A stretch of DNA of 64,000 nt from Taishania sp964580465 (lineage in GTDB: Bacteria > Bacteroidota > Bacteroidia > Flavobacteriales_D > Crocinitomicaceae): NCBI GenBank assembly GCA_964580465.1, contig CAZOKJ010000003.1, positions 62,001 through 126,000 on the forward strand. The letters are read 5' to 3'. The stretch's first letter is position 1. Each line of letters opens with the position of its first letter. Below, piece after piece: positions 26,274-33,487 of the stretch. The notes beneath the pieces were generated by a model. The model was not told the origin of the DNA and ran no database searches. It saw only the letters and a program-made list of their open reading frames with translations. The translations under genes were made by a program, and so were the position numbers.

Positions 26274-27620
26274 TTAAAAGTCTCTATTCGGATCGAATTG
26301 TTCTAAATAATCAGCTACTCTTCTTACGAATTGTCCACCTAATGCACCATCAACAACTCTGTGGTCGTACGAGTGTGATAAGAACATTTTGTGACGAATT
26401 CCGATAAAATCTCCATGAGGTGTTTCAATAACAGCAGGTACTTTTCTAATAGCACCCAATGCTAAGATAGCAACTTGTGGTTGGTTAATAATAGGTGTTC
26501 CCATTACGTTTCCAAATGTACCTACGTTTGTTACAGTATAAGTTCCTCCTTGAATGTCTTCAGATTTCAAAGAATTTGTTCTAGCATTGTTCGCCATTGC
26601 GTTAACAGCTTTTGTTAAGCCGTTTAAGTTCAATTGATCTGCGTTTTTAATTACAGGTACAATTAAGTTTCCAGATGGCAAAGCAGTAGCCATTCCTAAA
26701 TTGATGTCTTTGCGCTTGATAATTTGCGTACCACTTACAGACACATTAATCATAGGAAAATCTTTAATTGCCTTCACAATAGCTTCCATGAAAATTGGAG
26801 TGAAAGTAATATTTTCTCCTTCGCGTTTTTTGTATGCGTCTTTAACTTTATTTCTCCAGTTAACAATTTCTGTAACGTCTGCTTCAACATAAGAAGTTAC
26901 GTGTGGAGAAACGTGTGTGGACATCACCATGTGCTCTGCGATGATTTTACGCATACGATCCATTTCGATGATTTCATCTCCAGGATTTGGAACTACAACA
27001 GGCTCTTTGATGTTCGCTAAGAATCCACTTCCAGCTGGAGCTGCAACTACTTCTTTCTTCGGAGCAGCAACTTCAACTTTTGGAGCAGATGCTGCAGGAG
27101 TAATAACTTTGCCTGCTTTCTTGTCTTCAACGTATGCTAAAATGTCTTTTTTCGTTACACGACCAGCCTGACCAGAGCCAGCTAATGCTTCTAGTTCAGC
27201 AACAGAAATGCCTTCCGTTTGTGCAATGCTTTTAACTAATGGAGAGAAAAATTTGTCAGATCCATTGGTATCAAAAGTTGTGTTTGATACTGTAGCAACT
27301 GCTTCTTCGACCATTTTTTCAGCAACAGCAACAGGAGTTTCCTCTTTTGCAGGGGCGCTGCCTCCAGGTGCATCGCTTCCGTCAGTTGAAATTATAGCAA
27401 TTACATCGCCAACTTGAGCAACTTGATCTACCTCAAATAAACGTTCGATTAATACACCTTTCGCTTCAGAAGGTAGCTCATTGTCAACTTTATCTGTAGC
27501 AACTTCCACTAATGGCTCGTCTAATTCTACTGAGTCACCAATGTTTTTTAACCAATTTGTAATTGTAGCTTCTGTAACGCTTTCACCCATTTTAGGGAGT
27601 CTAATTTCAATCTTTGCCAT
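26274..27620 (-). CDS. 2-oxoacid dehydrogenase complex E2 (dihydrolipoamide acyltransferase)
   Basis: A 448-residue E2 component. It has one lipoyl domain (residues 1-78, lipoyl Lys in VATDKVDNE), an Ala/Pro-rich linker, a peripheral-subunit-binding domain (SPLVKSIAQTEGISVAELEA, then GRVTKKDILAYV), and the catalytic domain from about 215 with the active-site HSYDHRVVDG. The single lipoyl domain and the VATDKVDNE context suggest the branched-chain or a generic pyruvate/branched-chain E2 rather than the succinyltransferase, but substrate cannot be settled. The E1 and E3 genes are not in the window. It has its own consensus promoter and leads into the PorE-like gene. Confidence 0.9.
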   Translation of the reverse strand: MAKIEIRLPKMGESVTEATITNWLKNIGDSVELDEPLVEVATDKVDNELPSEAKGVLIERLFEVDQVAQVGDVIAIISTDGSDAPGGSAPAKEETPVAVAEKMVEEAVATVSNTTFDTNGSDKFFSPLVKSIAQTEGISVAELEALAGSGQAGRVTKKDILAYVEDKKAGKVITPAASAPKVEVAAPKKEVVAAPAGSGFLANIKEPVVVPNPGDEIIEMDRMRKIIAEHMVMSTHVSPHVTSYVEADVTEIVNWRNKVKDAYKKREGENITFTPIFMEAIVKAIKDFPMINVSVSGTQIIKRKDINLGMATALPSGNLIVPVIKNADQLNLNGLTKAVNAMANNARTNSLKSEDIQGGTYTVTNVGTFGNVMGTPIINQPQVAILALGAIRKVPAVIETPHGDFIGIRHKMFLSHSYDHRVVDGALGGQFVRRVADYLEQFDPNRDF

Positions 27621-27656
27621 ATTGTGTTACTTGTTTCTAGTATTTCTTTTTTTTCT

Positions 27657-27687
27657 GCAAAAATAACCTAAATTTCTTTTAAAACAA
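27657..27687 (-). promoter_or_regulatory. Promoter of the E2 / PorE-like unit
   Basis: Minus strand TTG (27685-27687), 19-bp spacer, TATTTTTGC (27657-27665), 36 bases before the E2 ATG. Exact match to the Bacteroidota consensus. Confidence 0.82.
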
Positions 27688-27698
27688 GAAAAATCAGC

Positions 27699-29651
27699 TT
27701 ACTTGTCTAAATTTTTCCACATTTTAAGTAGAATTGTTAAATCTTTTTGAACTGTATAGTCGCGAGCATAAATTAAATTAACCTTATCTCTATGCTGTTC
27801 GTTAGATTCTAAATCTTGAATAACGGGATGCAATATCCCACTTTTTAACTTGGGTAATTGGTGAGCACTCTCTGAATGATAATACCCAACACAACTTTTT
27901 TTTCCGATGAGTAAATCGATTAAATTATTAAAAAGCTTTTTCTTATTGGAGAAGAACCAACAATGAAGAGGGTAGGTGATAAGCCCTATAAAGCCAATCA
28001 AGATGTCAAAAGTGCGCTTATTTCGCTCATTTTCTGGTTTTGAAATTGCATTGATATTGATTAGGTATAAATCACCAGCTGTTTCAATTGAATTACTTCC
28101 GATTAAATACAAGCTGTCTGGTTGTGCGATTTTAAAATCAACTTTGGACGAATCTATTTTAATCATCCAATCAATAATCGTTTGAGCACTGGTGTCTTTA
28201 GCACAAAATATAATTTCATTGATGTGGTGAATGTGTACAATTTGATCCAATTGACTTAATGTGCCTACGCTCCAATCTGTTTTTTCAGACTCTGTAGTAA
28301 CAAACTCAACGAGTTCTATTGCAGGTGTAGATTGTTGTAAAATATCATTTACGCGTTCTACTTCTTCTTTGGATCCGATAACAACAAATCGCTTGGTTTG
28401 TTTGTTACTCAAAGTAAATGATTTTCCAATCGAAAATTGCAAGAAGAGACGAGAAATTATAAAATATAAAAAAGTAAGTAAAGCTCCCGATAGAATGAAA
28501 AGTCGTGAAAATTGATATTCTTTAGGTAATAATGCGTAGGTGACTAAAATAAAAATAGTACCCCACATTACTCCTTTTAACACAGGTTTCATTCTCACAG
28601 GACGCTGGTATCCATTGTTGTAATAGATGCTTATGAGCCAAGTTAATGTGTACAAAGGAAGAGCTATATTGATGACGTTTTCTGGAAATGCAATGTGCTT
28701 GGTTTCCCATCGATGTGTAAGAGCAAAAAGTCCTCCTAAAATAAGCGAAAAATCAATAATTGGTAAAATCGTTTTCTTGATAAATCGTGCCATAATAGCC
28801 ATTCCAGCTCGTAAATAAATGGCAAAATTGATTAAGAATGAAAATGTTTTTGCGTGTTTTTGTGAAAAGTGTTTTTCAGCAAAGATAACCATGGCTCTGT
28901 AAAAAACAAAAACGTAATTAACAGAACTTTTCTTGGTACTTTCCCCTTTGTAATGAATAATACGTGTTTCTGGGAAATAGTAATTTTTATACCCTCCTTT
29001 AATGATGCGATAGGATAAATCGATGTCTTCTCCGTACATAAAGAAGGTTTCATCTAATAATCCTACTTTATCTAAAGTTTCTTTTCGCATTAGCATAAAA
29101 GCTCCGCTAAGTATTTCTACTTCATTGGTCTCAAATTCACTTAGATAACCTAAATGATATTGCCCAAATCGCTTTGATTTTGGAAAAATACTTGATAAAC
29201 CAAAAATTTTGTAAAATGCTACCAAAGGCGTAGGTAAGCCTCGTTTTGATTCTGGTAAAAATTTTCCTTTCCCATTTAACATTCTGACACCAAGTCCACC
29301 GGCTTCTGGATGTTCATCCATGAATTGAATGACTTTTTCAAAGGTATCTTCTTCAACTACTGTGTCTGGATTGAGTAATAAAACATATTCACCTTTTGAA
29401 AGTTCAATGGCTTGGTTGTTGGCTTTTGAAAAACCTCTGTTGTCTTTGTTGGCAATGAGATGGTATTCTGGAAATTTAGTTCGCACCATTTCAACGGAAT
29501 TGTCAATGGAGTTATTATCAACAATGAATACTTCACCACTCACAGTTTGAAGGGCTTTTTTGACAGAGTTAAGACATTGTTCTAAAAAGTACTCAACGTT
29601 GTAGTTGACAATGATGACACTGATTTTATATGTGTATGTTCCTGATGACAT
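27699..29651 (-). CDS. GT2 glycosyltransferase fused to membrane helices and a degenerate sugar-transferase tail
   Basis: A 650-residue protein if started at the ATG at 29651. The open frame extends to 29708, but that start would overlap ridA and adds 19 residues without homology. Residues 5-240 are a GT2 domain (ISVIIVNYNVEYFLEQCLNS; DxD-like LLLNPDTVVE; MYGEDIDLSYR). About four hydrophobic helices follow. Residues 420-550 resemble the Rossmann-like domain of WbaP/WcaJ-type initiating transferases (RFVVIGSKEEVERV). The end looks like a remnant of the bacterial sugar transferase domain: KRTFDILIGFIGL and YARDYTVQKDLTILLK are kept, but the catalytic middle is missing. It probably acts in surface polysaccharide synthesis and lies 25 bases downstream of ridA. 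Confidence 0.82.
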   Translation of the reverse strand: MSSGTYTYKISVIIVNYNVEYFLEQCLNSVKKALQTVSGEVFIVDNNSIDNSVEMVRTKFPEYHLIANKDNRGFSKANNQAIELSKGEYVLLLNPDTVVEEDTFEKVIQFMDEHPEAGGLGVRMLNGKGKFLPESKRGLPTPLVAFYKIFGLSSIFPKSKRFGQYHLGYLSEFETNEVEILSGAFMLMRKETLDKVGLLDETFFMYGEDIDLSYRIIKGGYKNYYFPETRIIHYKGESTKKSSVNYVFVFYRAMVIFAEKHFSQKHAKTFSFLINFAIYLRAGMAIMARFIKKTILPIIDFSLILGGLFALTHRWETKHIAFPENVINIALPLYTLTWLISIYYNNGYQRPVRMKPVLKGVMWGTIFILVTYALLPKEYQFSRLFILSGALLTFLYFIISRLFLQFSIGKSFTLSNKQTKRFVVIGSKEEVERVNDILQQSTPAIELVEFVTTESEKTDWSVGTLSQLDQIVHIHHINEIIFCAKDTSAQTIIDWMIKIDSSKVDFKIAQPDSLYLIGSNSIETAGDLYLININAISKPENERNKRTFDILIGFIGLITYPLHCWFFSNKKKLFNNLIDLLIGKKSCVGYYHSESAHQLPKLKSGILHPVIQDLESNEQHRDKVNLIYARDYTVQKDLTILLKMWKNLDK

Positions 29652-29676
29652 GGTTTGAAATGGTGCGAGAAAAAAA

Positions 29677-30057
29677 TTAGTCAAGCATTGCGATACAAGA
29701 AATCTCAATGTTTACATCACTTGGCAACTTAGCTACTTGTACAGCTTCTCTTGCAGGTGGAACATTGTTAAAATATTCAGCATAGATAGCATTCATCGCT
29801 TGAAAATCGTTCATGTCTTTTAAGAAAACTTGACATTTAACAACGTGATCTAAAGTCGCACCAGCTGCTACTAATAATTGCTTGATGTTATCTAAAACTT
29901 GACGAGTAGCAACTTCGATGTTTTCTATTTTTAACTCACGAGTGATTGGATCTGCGGGAATTTGACCGCTTACAAAAATCATATTTCCTGCTTTGATAAC
30001 TGGGCTGTATGGACCAATTGGTTTGGCAGCTCCTTCTAATTGGATAGCTTGTTTCAT
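29677..30057 (-). CDS. ridA: RidA family reactive enamine/imine deaminase
   Basis: A 126-residue cytoplasmic protein of the YjgF/YER057c/UK114 family. RidA hydrolyses 2-aminoacrylate and related enamines released by PLP enzymes. The family signatures are PIGPYSPVIKAGNMIFVSGQ, the Arg in VPPAREAVQVAKLP and the C-terminal VNIEISCIA. Length is standard. It is followed 25 bases later by the GT2 gene on the same strand and is divergent from pabA. Confidence 0.94.
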   Translation of the reverse strand: MKQAIQLEGAAKPIGPYSPVIKAGNMIFVSGQIPADPITRELKIENIEVATRQVLDNIKQLLVAAGATLDHVVKCQVFLKDMNDFQAMNAIYAEYFNNVPPAREAVQVAKLPSDVNIEISCIAMLD

Positions 30058-30088
30058 CTTTTTACGCTATTTAATTTTAACTTTTTAA

Positions 30089-30096
30089 TAACTTTG
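30089..30096 (+). promoter_or_regulatory. Possible -7 element for pabA/trpG
   Basis: TAACTTTG 28 bases before the start codon of the amidotransferase gene. No TTG sits at 19-20 bp, so only the -7 half is supported. Confidence 0.4.
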
Positions 30097-30124
30097 TGCA
30101 AGTTTAATCATTTAAGTTTAAAAA

Positions 30125-30691
30125 TTGAAAGTTTTAATAGTAGATAATTACGATTCTTTTACGTTTAATCTCCATCATTACGTGGAAAAATGCGCTGCAG
30201 ACTGCTCTGTTGTCCGCAATGATGAGCTAGATTTAACTACTGTTTTAAACTATGATAGGGTTATTTTATCGCCTGGGCCAGGATTACCTCTTGAAACTAA
30301 AAATTTATTTGAAACCATACAATTAACAGCAGGCAAAGTTCCTGTTTTGGGTGTTTGTTTAGGAATGCAGGGCATCGCCGAGGTGTTTGGAGGGAAATTA
30401 ATCAATCAAAAAGAAGTGAAGCATGGCGTGCAAACTCAGGTGACTGTTTGTGCTGAAAATCGCTTGTTTAGTGGATTGCCACCTGTTTTTAAAGTTGGAT
30501 TGTACCACAGTTGGTGTGTGGATGATAGAAAAATGCCCAATGGGTTCAAAGCGACTTCTTTTTCAAGTGAAGGTGTTTTAATGTCAATAGAACATGAATC
30601 AAAGCCAATTTATGCTGTTCAATTTCATCCAGAATCAATTATGACTGAGCATGGATTAAAAATAATTGACAATTTCTTAAAGTTAGGCTAA
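30125..30691 (+). CDS. pabA: Aminodeoxychorismate/anthranilate synthase component II (glutamine amidotransferase)
   Basis: A 188-residue class I glutamine amidotransferase that supplies ammonia to aminodeoxychorismate synthase (folate) and/or anthranilate synthase (tryptophan). The N-terminus KVLIVDNYDSFTFNL is typical. The catalytic triad is Cys in LGVCLGMQGIAE and His-Glu in VQFHPESI, and SPGPGLP is the oxyanion region. The start codon is TTG at 30125. The large chorismate-binding subunit is not nearby, so PabA versus TrpG cannot be decided by context; folP elsewhere in the window does not settle it. The 3' end overlaps the convergent mazG-like gene by 9 bases. Confidence 0.9.
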   Translation: MKVLIVDNYDSFTFNLHHYVEKCAADCSVVRNDELDLTTVLNYDRVILSPGPGLPLETKNLFETIQLTAGKVPVLGVCLGMQGIAEVFGGKLINQKEVKHGVQTQVTVCAENRLFSGLPPVFKVGLYHSWCVDDRKMPNGFKATSFSSEGVLMSIEHESKPIYAVQFHPESIMTEHGLKIIDNFLKLG

Positions 30692-31009
30692 TTTCTCATT
30701 GTTTTTATGACGATTATAGTCCCGATTGGTCTTTTTTTCTAAGTTTTTCACCAATGCTTCTTCAAGATTGATTCCAGTTTGATTGGCTATGCACATAATG
30801 ACAAACATAACATCGGCTAATTCATCTCCTAAATCTTTGTTTTTATCGGATTCTTTTTCACTTTGTTCACCATATCTTCTTGCCATAATTCTGGCTACTT
30901 CTCCTACTTCTTCCATTAAAATAGCAGTGTTAGTCAATTCGTTGAAATAGCGAACACCATACTCTTTTATCCACTGATCAATAATGGATTGCGCTTGTTC
31001 TATCGTCAT
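30683..31009 (-). CDS. MazG-like nucleotide pyrophosphohydrolase
   Basis: A 108-residue all-alpha NTP pyrophosphohydrolase of the single-domain MazG type, which cleaves (d)NTPs to monophosphates and pyrophosphate. The metal-binding pattern is EEVGEVARIMARRYG followed by LGDELADVMFVIMCIANQTG (ExxE...ExxD). Length is right for the short family (about 110). It is last in the tsaD-rsgA-dtd operon, its ATG overlapping the dtd stop by one base, and it converges on pabA with a 9-base overlap. Confidence 0.92.
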   Translation of the reverse strand: MTIEQAQSIIDQWIKEYGVRYFNELTNTAILMEEVGEVARIMARRYGEQSEKESDKNKDLGDELADVMFVIMCIANQTGINLEEALVKNLEKKTNRDYNRHKNNEKLA

Positions 31010-31461
31010 TATTCTTTGTTTTTTGAATCTATGATAATGGTAACAGGTCCATCGTTTATGAGTTGCACTTTCATGTCTGCTCCGAAAATTCCTGTTGCTA
31101 CTTTTGTTTGACTTACTTTTCTAAGTTCTTCAACAAAGTAATCATACAATGGGATTGCTGTCTCCGGTCTTGCTGCTTGAATGTAGCTAGGTCTGTTTCC
31201 TTTTTTTGTTGAAGCATGAAGTGTAAACTGGCTAATAATTAAAAATTCTCCTTGTGTATCTTGAATACTTCGGTTCATTTTTCCTTCTTCATCATTGAAA
31301 ATACGCAAGTTAAGAAGTTTTCCGATTAACCAATCTGCATCTTCTTGTGTGTCTGCGTGTTCGATGCCAACTAAAACTACTAAACCGTGTTCAATTTCAC
31401 CATGAATTTGATGGTCAATTGTTACAGATGCTTCTAACGAACGTTGGATAACTATTTTCAT
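31009..31461 (-). CDS. dtd: D-aminoacyl-tRNA deacylase
   Basis: A 150-residue enzyme that removes D-amino acids (and Gly from tRNA-Ala) mischarged on tRNA. Both DTD signatures are present: SQFTLHASTKKGNRPSY near residue 80 and the Gly-cisPro motif in NDGPVTI near residue 138. Length is standard. The start overlaps the rsgA stop by one base, and the stop overlaps mazG by one base, so translation of the three is coupled. Confidence 0.96.
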   Translation of the reverse strand: MKIVIQRSLEASVTIDHQIHGEIEHGLVVLVGIEHADTQEDADWLIGKLLNLRIFNDEEGKMNRSIQDTQGEFLIISQFTLHASTKKGNRPSYIQAARPETAIPLYDYFVEELRKVSQTKVATGIFGADMKVQLINDGPVTIIIDSKNKE

Positions 31462-32402
31462 TAAAATTCGCTTTTTCGATATACTTCTTGCTGATCCTCT
31501 GTCATTAATTGATAATACGTTTGATAACGAGAGTCAAAAATTTCTTCCTTTTCAACGGCTTCTTTAATAGCGCATTGAGGTTCATTCAAATGTTTGCAAT
31601 TGTGAAATTTACACTGATTTAAACGTTCTCTCATTTCAGGGAAATAATGAGAAATGTGCTCTTTTTCTATTTCTGTAATACCAAAAGCACGGATTCCAGG
31701 GGTGTCGATTATGTAACCGCCAGATTTTAGTTGATGCATTTCTGCAAAAGTTGTTGTGTGTTTTCCTTGCAAATGAACATCTGAAATATCACCTGTTCTT
31801 AAGTCTAATGTGTTATCTAATCCATTGATTAAAGAACTTTTTCCAACACCAGAATGCCCAGAAATCATAACTTGTTTGCCCTTGATTTCATCTTTTAAGA
31901 AAGCAATGGAATTTTCATCAGTGGCATTGATTAGATGGGTATCGTATCCAATTTCTTTGTACATATATGCCAAAGCATGAGCGTATTCCAATTCATCTTC
32001 ATTCAATAGATCAATTTTATTAAATAAAATCGTTGTGGGAATTCTAAATGACTCAGTTGAAACTAAAAAACGGTCAATAAACGCTAAGTGAGTAACGGGA
32101 TAGTTCACCGTTACAATTAAATAGGCACGGTCCACGTTGGCAGCCAAAATTTGCATTTGTTTGCTCAAGTTGGTTGACTTTCGAACAATGTAATTGGTCC
32201 TTTTTTCAAGGCTAACAATCGTTCTGTTTCCTTCGTTGTCAATATCTTTGTTTAAAATAACATTGTCACCAACAGCTACAGGATTGGTAGTGCTGAGGCC
32301 TTCCAAACGAATACGACCGCGAATACGAGCATTCACAACTTCACCGTTTTCTAATTCAACGATGTACCATTTGCCTGTTGATTTTAATATCTTTCCTTTC
32401 AA
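31461..32402 (-). CDS. rsgA: Ribosome small subunit-dependent GTPase A
   Basis: A 313-residue circularly permuted GTPase that checks late maturation of the 30S subunit. An OB-fold fills residues 1-75. The permuted G motifs are NKIDLL (G4), then ISGHSGVGKSSLINGL (G1) and DTPGIRAFG (G3). The C-terminal zinc knuckle contains CKFHNCKHLNEPQC. The start codon is TTG at 32402 and no nearby in-frame ATG fits better. It is 38 bases downstream of tsaD. Confidence 0.95.
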   Translation of the reverse strand: MKGKILKSTGKWYIVELENGEVVNARIRGRIRLEGLSTTNPVAVGDNVILNKDIDNEGNRTIVSLEKRTNYIVRKSTNLSKQMQILAANVDRAYLIVTVNYPVTHLAFIDRFLVSTESFRIPTTILFNKIDLLNEDELEYAHALAYMYKEIGYDTHLINATDENSIAFLKDEIKGKQVMISGHSGVGKSSLINGLDNTLDLRTGDISDVHLQGKHTTTFAEMHQLKSGGYIIDTPGIRAFGITEIEKEHISHYFPEMRERLNQCKFHNCKHLNEPQCAIKEAVEKEEIFDSRYQTYYQLMTEDQQEVYRKSEF

Positions 32403-32440
32403 GGTTTGTTTTTATGTAAAATTACAATTTTTATTCCAAA

Positions 32441-33463
32441 TTACCAATCTATTCTTGCTTTTGCTGCGACACTTTGATCGGCAAATAGTCCTTTGTCATA
32501 CATGAATTTCCCTGTAATGGCAATCATAGCTGCATTATCTGTACAGTATTCAAATTTTGGGATGTAAACATTCCAGTTTTGTTCTTGGGCAAGTTGCTGA
32601 AGGGTGTTTCTTAATCCACTATTTGCACTTACTCCACCGGCTATGGCTATTTCCTTAATGTTGAGGTCAGCTGACGCTTTTTTTAGCTTTTTCATCAAAA
32701 TAGTGATGATGGCATGCTGAATAGAAGCGCACAAATCGTCTAAGTTTTCCTCAATAAAATTGGCATTTTCTTTTTGTTGCTTTTGCAAAAAGTATAAAAT
32801 AGATGTTTTCAAGCCACTGAAACTGAAATCGTAATCTTTGATGTTGGGTTTGCTAAATTCAAAACGTAAAGGATTGCCTTTTTGAGCATGTTTATCAATG
32901 TATGGACCACCTGGATATGGAAAACCAAGTAGTTTAGCGGCTTTATCGAATGCTTCGCCAGCGGCGTCATCAATAGTGGAGCCAATAATTTTCATTTCTA
33001 GGTAGTCGTTTACCTGAACAATTTGGGTGTGTCCGCCAGAAACCGTTAAACATAAAAAAGGAAACGAAGGTTTGGATTTCCCTTCGTCATCAATAAAGTG
33101 AGCCAAAATGTGTCCATGCATGTGGTTGACATCAATTAACGGTATGTCCAATGCCAATGCAAATGATTTTGCAAAAGACGTTCCAACTACCAAAGAGCCC
33201 ATTAAACCAGGACCTTTTGTAAAAGCTACGGCATCAATATCTTCTTTTTTTATTCCTGCTTTTTTTATGGCAGCATCTACCACTGGAATGATGTTTTGTT
33301 GATGAGCTCTGCTTGCCAATTCAGGTACAACTCCTCCGTACTCTTCATGAATTTTTTGTCCTGCAATAACATTTGAAAAAATGGCAGTATTTTTGATGAT
33401 AGCAGCAGAGGTATCATCGCAAGAAGATTCAATTCCTAAAATTATTGTTTCTTTTTGTCCCAA
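32441..33463 (-). CDS. tsaD: tRNA N6-adenosine threonylcarbamoyltransferase TsaD
   Basis: A 340-residue ASKHA-fold enzyme that transfers threonylcarbamoyl to A37 of ANN-decoding tRNAs together with TsaB, TsaE and TsaC (none in the window). The motifs are LGIESSCDDTSAAI, the metal-binding HMHGHILAH, SGGHTQIV, AGEAFDKAAKLLG and the C-terminal CTDNAAMIA. The start codon is TTG at 33463; there is no upstream in-frame ATG before the divergent gene. The promoter region overlaps that of the TamB-like gene back to back. Confidence 0.96.
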   Translation of the reverse strand: MGQKETIILGIESSCDDTSAAIIKNTAIFSNVIAGQKIHEEYGGVVPELASRAHQQNIIPVVDAAIKKAGIKKEDIDAVAFTKGPGLMGSLVVGTSFAKSFALALDIPLIDVNHMHGHILAHFIDDEGKSKPSFPFLCLTVSGGHTQIVQVNDYLEMKIIGSTIDDAAGEAFDKAAKLLGFPYPGGPYIDKHAQKGNPLRFEFSKPNIKDYDFSFSGLKTSILYFLQKQQKENANFIEENLDDLCASIQHAIITILMKKLKKASADLNIKEIAIAGGVSANSGLRNTLQQLAQEQNWNVYIPKFEYCTDNAAMIAITGKFMYDKGLFADQSVAAKARIDW

Positions 33464-33470
33464 CTTTAAT

Positions 33471-33486
33471 TAATTTTGCAAATCTA
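33471..33486. promoter_or_regulatory. Overlapping divergent -7 elements of tsaD and the TamB-like gene
   Basis: Plus strand TAATTTTGC (33471-33479) precedes the TamB-like ATG at 33488. Minus strand TAGATTTGC (33478-33486) precedes tsaD, and a second minus-strand TACTTTTGC lies at 33491-33499. The two divergent -7 boxes share bases 33478-33479. No perfectly spaced TTG accompanies either. Confidence 0.5.
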
Positions 33487-33487
33487 T

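Noticed and set aside
26701..27171. Several plus-strand frames of 60-98 codons
   Set aside because: Antisense to the E2 gene, whose domain structure and codon use are clear; the shadow frames match no family and have no start signals.
29652..29708. Longer N-terminus for the GT2 protein
   Set aside because: It would overlap ridA and adds residues without GT2 similarity; the ATG at 29651 fits the family start.
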